Assembly: GCA_017960645.1 (NCBI GenBank)
Contig: JAGCYU010000027.1
Coordinates: 1 to 42,691, forward strand
Direction: 5' to 3'
Length of the DNA: 42,691 nt
Source: Alphaproteobacteria bacterium
GTDB lineage: Bacteria > Pseudomonadota > Alphaproteobacteria > CAAHEQ01 > UBA3637
Shown: piece by piece, positions 1-6,019 of the stretch
How the letters are laid out: the number at the start of each line of letters is the position of its first letter
Position numbering within the stretch: position 1 is the first letter of the stretch
The notes under the pieces: generated by a model
The model's database searches: none
Told to the model about the DNA's origin: nothing
What the model saw: the letters and a program-made list of their open reading frames with translations, nothing else
Made by a program: the position numbers and the translations under genes

Positions 1-165
1 ATACGGAACTGGTAAAACTAACACTCGCTACAGCTCGTGAAGTTTTGCCTCGTCCCGGCGGTTCGGAGAGGGGGTTCCACCAGTGCGTGGGGAACGGAGA
101 TCTCGTTCCGGCGGTCTGGGGGCTTGTTCGCTCTAAGGGAAAATTTTAAAGAAAGGGGAAAGAAA
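1..165 (+). promoter_or_regulatory. GC-rich structured leader upstream of a secreted protein gene
   Basis: This stretch is much richer in G and C (roughly 50-125) than the rest of the window. Two hairpins compete for the same bases. Hairpin A pairs GTTCC (74-78) with GGAAC (91-95), extended by CCA (80-82) with TGG (88-90). Hairpin B pairs GGAACG (91-96) with CGTTCC (104-109). Both use 91-95, so they cannot form together. A short imperfect repeat (CGTCCCGGCGGT near 53-64 and CGTTCCGGCGGT at 104-115) brackets them. A reading frame from 37 runs through it into the next gene, but the ribosome-binding site and signal peptide place the real start at 166. It could be a cis-regulatory leader, or a repeated or recombining element. 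No named RNA family was recognised. Confidence 0.45.
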
Positions 166-633
166 ATGAAAAAGTACATAACATTATTAACGCTTATTTT
201 AATGACTGGCGTTGCACACGCCGATTTCTGGTCCAACTGTACAACCTATGGCGGCACAATCATTACCGCCAACAGCTATGGTAACGACAAAGGCGGCCTG
301 TGCAACGATCCAAACGATCCCAATCTAACAAACAATTGCAATGGCAAAAAGTTTTGCCAGGGTGGTAAAACCATGAACTGGTGGAGTGCCTTTACTTGGT
401 GTGAGAGTATTGGGGGAAAATTGGCCAGTTTTGAATCTGTGTGCCCAGGAGCCAAATCAGTTCAAGATACTTGTCCAAATACAAAAGGACTTGGCCAACA
501 GATAGGAAGTTGGACTAATATGGGGTGGGATAATGATAAGGTTTTTCTTGTTCAAAATGGAGGGTTTTATACTTATGGTGGAGATTGCTTGAGAAATAAA
601 AACAAGTGGGCAGGCCCCCTTTGTGAAGAATAA
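166..633 (+). CDS. Secreted C-type-lectin-like domain protein
   Basis: This 155-residue protein has a cleavable signal peptide (about residues 1-19, ending in AHA) and no later membrane segment, so it should be exported. The mature part is rich in Cys, Asn, Gly and Trp. A WWSAFTWCESIGGKLASF-type motif near residues 70-90 resembles the first helix region of C-type-lectin folds (A..WC...GG.LAS). A tail containing GGDC and ending PLCEE could supply the closing disulfides. Start 166 is chosen over the frame-extending start at 37 because it follows AAAGAAAGGGG and begins the signal peptide. Many bacterial lectin-like domains bind ligands at the surface or carry variable loops. No reverse transcriptase or template repeat is visible, so a diversity-generating retroelement is not supported. 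The function is unknown. Confidence 0.7.
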   Translation: MKKYITLLTLILMTGVAHADFWSNCTTYGGTIITANSYGNDKGGLCNDPNDPNLTNNCNGKKFCQGGKTMNWWSAFTWCESIGGKLASFESVCPGAKSVQDTCPNTKGLGQQIGSWTNMGWDNDKVFLVQNGGFYTYGGDCLRNKNKWAGPLCEE

Positions 634-669
634 TTTTTGCTCTGAAACTTTTGACAATATATATTTTCC

Positions 670-698
670 TTGATTTTTTTTAAAAAAAAGGCTACAAC
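670..698 (+). promoter_or_regulatory. Sigma-70-type promoter of pgk
   Basis: TTGATT (670-675), a 17-base AT-rich spacer and TACAAC (693-698) lie 30 bases before the pgk start. The same TACAAC -10 at the same spacing occurs before dksA. Confidence 0.5.
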
Positions 699-728
699 AA
701 ACGCATCAATAAAGAGAAAGGAAAAAGA

Positions 729-1913
729 ATGTTTAAGACTTTAAATGATTTTGATTTTAATGGAAAAACTGTTTTTGTACGGGCAGATTTAAATGTGCCC
801 GCTAAAAATGGTGAAATTACAGACACGACGCGTATTGACCGCTTTATTCCAACATTAAAAGAAATTGCTTCTGCCGGCGGAAAAGTTGTGATTGCCAGTC
901 ACTTTGGTCGTCCAAAAGGTCAAAAAAATCCGGAATTTTCTATGGCTTTTTTGGCACCAGCCTTGGAAAAAGTCAGCGGTTTAAAAATTACATTTATTGA
1001 CGATTGTATCGGTGAAAATCGTGATAATGCTATCCGTAATATGAAAAACGGCGAAGTAATCCTATTGGAAAATCTACGCTTTTACGAAGGGGAAGAAGCC
1101 AATGATCGTGAATTTGCAGAAAGTTTAGCACACGGAATTGATATTTACATTAACGACGCTTTTTCCACAGCTCACCGCGCTCACGCCTCAACAGAAGGTA
1201 TGGCTCATTTATTGCCACGTGGTGCCGGTCGTTTAATGCAAGAAGAATTGCAAGCATTAGATAAAGCTTTAGGCAATCCAGTGCACCCAGCCGTTGCTTT
1301 GGTTGGTGGTAGCAAGGTATCTACGAAATTGGATTTATTGGGTAATTTGGTTAAAAAAGTTGATTACTTGCTCATCGGTGGCGGCATGGCACACACTTTC
1401 TTGGCTGCACAAGGCATTCCTATGGGCGAAGGATCGTTGGTTGAACCAGATATGATTGACACGGCCAAAAATATCTTGGCCAATGCAGGATCTTGCAAGA
1501 TTGTTTTACCAACAGATTTAGTGTGGGCAGATGCTTTTGCAGAAGGACAGGAAGCACATACAGCCGATGTCCATGATTTACCTGCTGGCAAGCCATTATT
1601 AGATATTGGAGAAAAATCCGTAGCGGCTTTTGCAGAGGTGATTCGCAACGCTAAAACATTGATTTGGAATGGCCCTGTTGGTGCTTTTGAAATTAAACCT
1701 TTTAACAAAGCAACAAATGAAATTGCTAAGGTTGTTGTAGAGCAAACAAAAGCCGGGGCATTAACATCCGTTGCCGGTGGTGGCGATACTGTCTCAGCGT
1801 TGAAAAAAGCCGGGGCAGAACCAGAACTGACTTATGTTTCTGCGGCGGGCGGCGCTTTCCTGGAATGGATGGAAGGAAAATCACTTCCTGGTGTTGCTAT
1901 TTTGGAAAAATAA
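729..1913 (+). CDS. pgk: Phosphoglycerate kinase
   Basis: Phosphoglycerate kinase (EC 2.7.2.3) catalyses the reversible transfer of phosphate from 1,3-bisphosphoglycerate to ADP in cytosolic glycolysis and gluconeogenesis. The 394 residues match the usual bacterial length. The N-terminal signature VFVRADLNVP is present, as are the substrate-binding SHFGRPKG and LLENLRFYEGEE segments. Later come GGSKVSTKLDLL, WNGPVGAFE and the C-terminal nucleotide-binding GGGDTVSAL. The start has AGAGAAAGGAAAAAGA just upstream and its own promoter and terminator, so it is probably monocistronic. In many proteobacteria gap and pgk are adjacent; here gap lies about 22 kb away. Confidence 0.97.
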   Translation: MFKTLNDFDFNGKTVFVRADLNVPAKNGEITDTTRIDRFIPTLKEIASAGGKVVIASHFGRPKGQKNPEFSMAFLAPALEKVSGLKITFIDDCIGENRDNAIRNMKNGEVILLENLRFYEGEEANDREFAESLAHGIDIYINDAFSTAHRAHASTEGMAHLLPRGAGRLMQEELQALDKALGNPVHPAVALVGGSKVSTKLDLLGNLVKKVDYLLIGGGMAHTFLAAQGIPMGEGSLVEPDMIDTAKNILANAGSCKIVLPTDLVWADAFAEGQEAHTADVHDLPAGKPLLDIGEKSVAAFAEVIRNAKTLIWNGPVGAFEIKPFNKATNEIAKVVVEQTKAGALTSVAGGGDTVSALKKAGAEPELTYVSAAGGAFLEWMEGKSLPGVAILEK

Positions 1914-1930
1914 CACTCATAGCTTACCAC

Positions 1931-1959
1931 AAATCCCTCACAAATGTGGGGGATTTTTT
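1931..1959 (+). terminator. Rho-independent terminator after pgk
   Basis: A GC-rich stem (CCCTCAC with GTGGGGG across an AAAT loop) extended by A/T pairs and followed by a T run, 17 bases after the pgk stop. Confidence 0.8.
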
Positions 1960-2008
1960 ATACCCTAAAACACACCGTAATTTTTTTTATAAAAATGCAA
2001 ACTTATAC

Positions 2009-2037
2009 TTGCTTTTTTTAAAAAGTTAATATATGGT
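2009..2037 (+). promoter_or_regulatory. Probable ctrA promoter
   Basis: TTGCTT (2009-2014), a 17-base spacer and a TATGGT -10 (2032-2037). The -10 lies inside a CtrA-type palindromic site (2026-2040). The placement implies transcription starts near 2044, downstream of the ATG at 2033, which supports translation starting at 2057. Confidence 0.45.
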
Positions 2038-2040
2038 TAA
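2026..2040 (+). promoter_or_regulatory. Putative CtrA-binding site (TTAA-N7-TTAA)
   Basis: TTAA (2026-2029), seven bases, TTAA (2037-2040). Read on the minus strand it begins TTAACCAT, the extended half-site recognised by CtrA in Caulobacter and relatives. It overlaps the proposed -10 of ctrA, so bound CtrA would be placed to control its own transcription. A bare TTAA-N7-TTAA is expected a few times by chance in an AT-rich window of this size; the CCAT extension and the location raise the confidence. Confidence 0.55.
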
Positions 2041-2056
2041 TCCTAAGGAGAACAAC

Positions 2057-2743
2057 ATGCATATTTTATTGATAGAAGACGATCGCATTACAAACCAAAC
2101 TATTCAATCTTTATTAAAACATGAAGGGATGATTGTAGAATCTGCTTTATTGGCCAAAGAAGGTTTGGAATTTTTAAAATCATATGAATATGACTTGATT
2201 ATTTTAGATTTAATGTTGCCGGATATGACTGGGGCAGATGTTTTGCGCCATATTCGTACCCGTGGCGTTTCAACTCCTGTGTTGATTCTATCTGGAATTG
2301 CCGTTCCCAATAAAAAGGTTGAGTGTTTGTCCAACGGAGCTGATGATTATATTACAAAACCTTTCCATAATGATGAGTTAATTGCACGTATTCGCGCCAT
2401 TGTACGCCGTAGCCAAGGTCATGCCGAACAGGTTATTCACGTTGGCAAGATGGATATTGATTTAAACAAAAAAATTGTAACTGTGGCGGGACAGCCTTTG
2501 GAGCTTACGGCAAAAGAATATGCTTTGATGGAACTGCTAGCGTTAAAGAAAGGATCGACCGTCAGCAAAGAGCAATTTTTAAACCATCTATATGGCGGAA
2601 TTGATGAACCAGAAATGAAAATTATTGATGTCTTTTTGTGTAAAATTCGGCATAAAATTGAAAAACTGTCTGGTGGAATTGGATATATTAAAACTATCTG
2701 GGGACGCGGATATATTTTGGAAGATGAAGCGCCTCAAGCTTAA
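2057..2743 (+). CDS. ctrA: CtrA cell-cycle response regulator
   Basis: This OmpR/PhoB-type response regulator of 228 residues closely follows Caulobacter CtrA from end to end. The receiver domain (about 1-118) has the acidic pocket E7-D8-D9, phospho-acceptor D51 in LILDLMLPDM, and K101 in the YITKPFH loop. The DNA-binding winged helix (about 128-224) contains the CtrA-diagnostic FLNHLYGG, DEPEMKIIDVF and TIWGRGYIL segments. CtrA controls cell division, DNA methylation and motility genes in Alphaproteobacteria and is normally phosphorylated by the CckA-ChpT relay. The start at 2057 follows TAAGGAG; an upstream ATG at 2033 lacks a ribosome-binding site and lies in the promoter. The protein ends in Gln-Ala, not the Ala-Ala that marks Caulobacter CtrA for ClpXP proteolysis. 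Confidence 0.93.
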   Translation: MHILLIEDDRITNQTIQSLLKHEGMIVESALLAKEGLEFLKSYEYDLIILDLMLPDMTGADVLRHIRTRGVSTPVLILSGIAVPNKKVECLSNGADDYITKPFHNDELIARIRAIVRRSQGHAEQVIHVGKMDIDLNKKIVTVAGQPLELTAKEYALMELLALKKGSTVSKEQFLNHLYGGIDEPEMKIIDVFLCKIRHKIEKLSGGIGYIKTIWGRGYILEDEAPQA

Positions 2744-2751
2744 AAGCCATT

Positions 2752-2783
2752 AAAAAAGCTCCATCAACTGGAGCTTTTTTTGT
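2752..2783. terminator. Bidirectional terminator between ctrA and rpmG
   Basis: AGCTCC (2757-2762) pairs with GGAGCT (2770-2775). Six A's precede the stem and seven T's follow, so it can end the plus-strand ctrA transcript and the convergent minus-strand rpmG transcript. Confidence 0.85.
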
Positions 2784-2802
2784 TAAACCGACTCAAAGGA
2801 GG

Positions 2803-2973
2803 TTATTTTATCGGTTTTTCCACAAACTCAACATGTTTACGAGCTTTTCTGTCATACTTTTTGATTTTCATTTTTTCAGTATGAGTCTTAGGATTCTTTT
2901 TTGTAATATAAAAATAGCCTGTTCCAGCAGTGCTGGTTAAACGAATCTCATTTTTTACATTCTTTTTTGCCAT
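2803..2973 (-). CDS. rpmG: 50S ribosomal protein L33
   Basis: This short gene encodes 56 residues of the large-subunit protein L33. The protein starts [12 protein letters not shown], continues with [17 protein letters not shown] and ends with a [12 protein letters not shown] segment. These are the hallmarks of the cysteine-free (zinc-independent) L33 found in most proteobacteria, and the length is typical. Translation starts at 2973 after AGAAAGG. It has a consensus promoter upstream and shares a bidirectional terminator with ctrA, so it appears to be transcribed alone. Confidence 0.95.
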   Translation of the reverse strand: MAKKNVKNEIRLTSTAGTGYFYITKKNPKTHTEKMKIKKYDRKARKHVEFVEKPIK

Positions 2974-3008
2974 AGTTATTTGCCTTTCTGGAAATTAAAA
3001 CTGGGGGT

Positions 3009-3037
3009 ATTTTAGCGATTTTTTTATGATTTGTCAA
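3009..3037 (-). promoter_or_regulatory. Strong sigma-70 promoter of rpmG
   Basis: On the minus strand TTGACA (3032-3037), a 17-base spacer and TAAAAT (3009-3014). The -35 box lies inside the last codons of the upstream DUF4381 gene. Confidence 0.8.
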
Positions 3038-3509
3038 GAGAATTTTTATTTTTTAATACAGCTTGAATCCATTTTGCCGTTTGCGCGCGTAATTTTTCCC
3101 GTTTGATAGGCGTTTTTACCTTATCCACATAAGGAGATAAAGCAATTGATTTGGCTTCTGATTCAGAAAAAGTATGCGGAACAACTTGAAGCAAAAAATG
3201 TTGCCATTTATCCTCAGTCAACGGAGCAATTTCCTCACGACCAAACCTTAAAATGGCCACACGTTTCATCAAGTTGGATAATGCACGCAAATATTCAATG
3301 TCTTTGGAAATTTTTTGTATTTTTTGTAGTTCATGCATTGCATAAACAACTGGACGGGCACGCCACCATTTACGCAACATAAAAAACAGTATCACCGCAA
3401 AAACTACGCCCACAAAAACAATCCACCAACCATATGCCAACGGCCACCATGATGGTTGATCCATGACATGCAATCCTTTTAACGGCGTTAAATCAATTTG
3501 ATTATTCAT
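3024..3509 (-). CDS. DUF4381 family membrane protein of the MoxR operon
   Basis: This 161-residue protein has a short N-terminal segment, one membrane helix (about residues 24-46, with WWIVFVGVVFAVILFFML), a basic stop-transfer stretch and a cytosolic helical tail. This is the layout of DUF4381 proteins, which occur in MoxR-DUF58-von Willebrand (bat-type) operons. It begins directly after the stop codon of the DUF58 gene, so translation is probably coupled. The molecular role of DUF4381 is not established; an assembly or anchoring role in the MoxR system is inferred from context only. No VWA-domain genes follow: the next gene is rpmG with its own promoter. Confidence 0.75.
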   Translation of the reverse strand: MNNQIDLTPLKGLHVMDQPSWWPLAYGWWIVFVGVVFAVILFFMLRKWWRARPVVYAMHELQKIQKISKDIEYLRALSNLMKRVAILRFGREEIAPLTEDKWQHFLLQVVPHTFSESEAKSIALSPYVDKVKTPIKREKLRAQTAKWIQAVLKNKNSLDKS

Positions 3510-4421
3510 CTAAACCGCTTCTCCCCGCATACAATAATGTGTCAAAAGGGCCAAATAATCGCTATCCGTATCCACAGGCATTAGCCCCCATCCTTGTCCA
3601 CTTGCCGCCACTTGCAATTGATGCATGCGTTGCGCCCAAACATTAGAAAACTTTTTTTGAAAAGCGGCCTTCGCGGTATCTAAGGTTAATTGTTTTTCCC
3701 CGTCTGAAAAAGTAAACTTTCCCTTGGGCAACTGTGTTTCCAAAGCATCATAGACAGGGCATAGTAATATTGTATTTTTAATAGAAAAATGTGCCAACTC
3801 TTTTTTTGCTTTTTCATCCCAATCACAAAAATCACTCAATACAAAAATAAACGAGCCGGAAGGCAATAACTGTCCAAGTTGCTTAAATGCCGAATATAAA
3901 GAACTTTCCACGTGTGTATTTGCAGTAGGCTCGACCAATCCATGCAACAACTCCATTAAATGCGTATCCGATTTTTCAACGGGCACGATATGCAAACCTT
4001 CATCTGTCAACAAAACAGCCCCTATCCTATCATTTTTATGAGCAGCCATAAACGCCAAAAAAGCCGTAATCCGCGCCACAATCACACTTTTAAAATCACC
4101 ATGACTTGCAAAATGCATATTCGACCTAAGGTCACACACAAAAAACAAACAACGATCTTTTTCTTCTGTATATAACTTGGTAAAAGGCTTACCATATTTG
4201 GCCGTCACCCGCCAATCAATTTGACGGATATCATCCCCTGGCTGATAAACACGCACTTCTTGAAAATCAAGCCCCCGGGACTTAAACGGCGATGGCATAT
4301 CCCCCACACCCGTATAAACATTTTTTTTTGTTTGAGGAACACTTAAAATTTCCGCTTGTTGCTTCAGAGCAAGCAAATCTTTTAGACGTATTTCTACTGA
4401 ACTATACGATTGCTTTCCCAT
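3510..4421 (-). CDS. DUF58 domain protein of the MoxR operon
   Basis: This 303-residue soluble protein carries the DUF58 core, with FKSRGLDFQEVRVYQPGDD followed by IRQIDWRVTAKYGKP near residues 47-82. The remainder is a degenerate von Willebrand A-like fold (FFVCDLRSNMHF, FIFVLSDFCDW). DUF58 proteins are almost always encoded next to MoxR AAA+ ATPases and are thought to work with them as chaperone-like partners. The gene starts 9 bases after the moxR stop and abuts the DUF4381 gene, forming one operon. It is near the shorter end for the family and lacks N-terminal membrane helices. The substrate is unknown. Confidence 0.87.
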   Translation of the reverse strand: MGKQSYSSVEIRLKDLLALKQQAEILSVPQTKKNVYTGVGDMPSPFKSRGLDFQEVRVYQPGDDIRQIDWRVTAKYGKPFTKLYTEEKDRCLFFVCDLRSNMHFASHGDFKSVIVARITAFLAFMAAHKNDRIGAVLLTDEGLHIVPVEKSDTHLMELLHGLVEPTANTHVESSLYSAFKQLGQLLPSGSFIFVLSDFCDWDEKAKKELAHFSIKNTILLCPVYDALETQLPKGKFTFSDGEKQLTLDTAKAAFQKKFSNVWAQRMHQLQVAASGQGWGLMPVDTDSDYLALLTHYCMRGEAV

Positions 4422-4430
4422 ACTCCCCTC

Positions 4431-5393
4431 TTACGGCATAGGCACACGTTTTAACAAGGCATCCAAAACATCATCGGCAGACACATGCTCGGACCTTGCT
4501 TCAAACGACAAAATAATCCGATGACGCAATACGTCATGTACAAGATCTGTCACATCGCTTGGCAATACCGTTTCATGACCATTTAACCAAGCATTCGCCC
4601 GTGCACAAATATCCCATGCGATTGTCCCACGAGGGCTTGCTCCATAACGCAACAATCTGGCAATTTCATCATCATATTTTGCAGGATCACGAGTTGCCAT
4701 AATAAATTGAATCAAATATTCTTCCAGCGCCGGGGCCATAGGAATTGCCAACACCTCCTGTCTGGCTTCAAAAATCGTTTTTTCTTTAATTTTAGGAAAT
4801 TGCGGCACAGGAATTTGTTTTTCTTCCCCTTGCACGATCTTTAAAATACGACGTTCAGCTTCAATATCCGGATGATTAATGATAACGTACATTAAAAAAC
4901 GATCCAATTGAGCTTCCGGCAAACGATAGGTTCCTTCATTTTCAATAGGGTTTTGCGTTGCCATTACAGTAAATAGCTGAGGCAATTGATACGTTGTATT
5001 ACCAACCGTGATTTGACGTTCCCCCATCGCCTCCAACAAAGCAGATTGCACCTTAGCCGGCGCACGGTTGATTTCGTCTGCCAAAATTAAGTTATGAAAG
5101 ATAGGACCTTTTTGAAAATAAAACGTTCCTGTTTCTGGACGATACACATCACTTCCCGTAATATCTGAAGGCAATAAATCCGGCGTAAATTGAATACGAT
5201 GTGCCAAAGATTCTATGGCTTGAGATAAAACCTTAATCACTTTTGTTTTGGCTAAACCCGGTGCCCCTTCTACCAACAGGTGACCATTGGCTAATAAAGC
5301 TATCAACAATCGATCAACCAAAGCTGATTGACCAACAATTTGTTCATTCATATATGTTCTTAAATTTTGAAAAATTTGTTGTGAAGGTGTCAT
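4431..5393 (-). CDS. MoxR-family AAA+ ATPase
   Basis: This 320-residue AAA+ ATPase of the MoxR branch has Walker A GAPGLAKT at residues 43-50, Walker B LILADE at about 102-107, the sensor-1-like VMATQNPIENEGTY, and a C-terminal lid with the GASPRG sensor-2 segment. Length and motifs are typical. MoxR proteins use ATP to mature or remodel partner proteins, often metal enzymes or envelope complexes. It is the first gene of a three-gene operon (moxR, DUF58, DUF4381). Translation starts after TTAGGAG. A promoter (5433-5460) and a Fur-box-like palindrome (5409-5429) precede it. Confidence 0.93.
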   Translation of the reverse strand: MTPSQQIFQNLRTYMNEQIVGQSALVDRLLIALLANGHLLVEGAPGLAKTKVIKVLSQAIESLAHRIQFTPDLLPSDITGSDVYRPETGTFYFQKGPIFHNLILADEINRAPAKVQSALLEAMGERQITVGNTTYQLPQLFTVMATQNPIENEGTYRLPEAQLDRFLMYVIINHPDIEAERRILKIVQGEEKQIPVPQFPKIKEKTIFEARQEVLAIPMAPALEEYLIQFIMATRDPAKYDDEIARLLRYGASPRGTIAWDICARANAWLNGHETVLPSDVTDLVHDVLRHRIILSFEARSEHVSADDVLDALLKRVPMP

Positions 5394-5408
5394 CTTAATC
5401 TCCTAAAA

Positions 5409-5429
5409 CACTAATAATCATTATCAGTG
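5409..5429 (-). promoter_or_regulatory. 21-bp palindrome resembling a Fur box
   Basis: On the minus strand this is CACTGATAATGATTATTAGTG, an inverted repeat with two mismatched pairs. Its core differs by one base from the 7-1-7 Fur motif TGATAATnATTATCA. It covers the probable transcription start of the moxR operon, a common operator position for repressors. No Fur-family gene is in the window, so the regulator is inferred. Confidence 0.45.
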
Positions 5430-5432
5430 CCT

Positions 5433-5460
5433 AATATAATGCATTTTAAATAAAAAGCAA
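5433..5460 (-). promoter_or_regulatory. Probable promoter of the moxR operon
   Basis: On the minus strand TTGCTT (5455-5460), a 16-base spacer and TATATT (5433-5438), just upstream of the palindrome at 5409-5429. Confidence 0.5.
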
Positions 5461-5468
5461 ACAAAAAA

Positions 5469-5912
5469 TTATTTTTCGCTATCCAACCAAAAGGTGCATG
5501 GACCATCATTTTCTATAAGCACGGTCATATCTGCTGCAAAAATGCCTGTTTGTACAGCGATACCCGTTGCGGCAACCATTTTGCAAAAGTGTTTGTATAA
5601 CTCTTCGGCTTTTTGGGGATCTCCAGCCCCAATAAATGCCGGACGCCGCCCCTTGGAACAATCCGCCAGCAATGTAAATTGAGAAACAAGTAAGGCCTGC
5701 CCAGCAACATCCAACAAAGATAAATTCATTTTGCCTGCTGGGTCTTCAAAAATGCGTAATTGGACCAACTTGTTCGCCATTTTCTCCAAAACCGCCGCCG
5801 TATCATTAGCGGCAATACCAACAAATACACACAACCCTTGTTGAATTTTTCCAACAATTTTATTTTCAACAGTTACCTGTGCTTTATTTACGCGTTGAAT
5901 CAATAATCTCAT
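5469..5912 (-). CDS. dtd: D-aminoacyl-tRNA deacylase
   Basis: D-aminoacyl-tRNA deacylase hydrolyses D-amino acids, and glycine mischarged on tRNA(Ala), from tRNA in the cytosol. Starting at the MRLLIQRV methionine (5912) gives 147 residues, the usual family size. The frame stays open upstream with further ATGs at 5924 and 5930, and none has a strong ribosome-binding site, so the start is the least certain part. The active-site signature SQFTLLADCSKGRRPAF is intact near residues 77-93, and the C-terminal NDGPCTFWLDS matches the NxGP[VM]T motif with Cys at the variable place. It lies between two minus/plus promoter regions and seems to be a single gene. Confidence 0.92.
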   Translation of the reverse strand: MRLLIQRVNKAQVTVENKIVGKIQQGLCVFVGIAANDTAAVLEKMANKLVQLRIFEDPAGKMNLSLLDVAGQALLVSQFTLLADCSKGRRPAFIGAGDPQKAEELYKHFCKMVAATGIAVQTGIFAADMTVLIENDGPCTFWLDSEK

Positions 5913-5956
5913 AACATGATACATACACATCTTTTTATTAAAAATCAAAGAAAATC

Positions 5957-5985
5957 TTGAATTTTGCTTTAAAAGAAAGTATGAT
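5957..5985 (+). promoter_or_regulatory. Promoter of the PBP1A gene
   Basis: TTGAAT (5957-5962), a 17-base spacer and TATGAT (5980-5985), about 35 bases before the start codon. Confidence 0.65.
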
Positions 5986-6019
5986 AGCTTGTGCTTGGTT
6001 ATATTGAGGGGACAAAATT

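Noticed and set aside
37-165. N-terminal extension of the first gene back to the ATG at 37
   Set aside because: The 43 extra residues are Arg/Gly-rich and come from a structured GC-rich leader; the ribosome-binding site and signal peptide start at 166.
166-633. Diversity-generating retroelement target (C-type-lectin fold)
   Set aside because: No reverse transcriptase, template repeat or variable-repeat signature is visible in the window.
2033-2056. Upstream start of ctrA at 2033
   Set aside because: It has no ribosome-binding site and coincides with the probable -10 and CtrA site; the start at 2057 has TAAGGAG and matches CtrA homologues.
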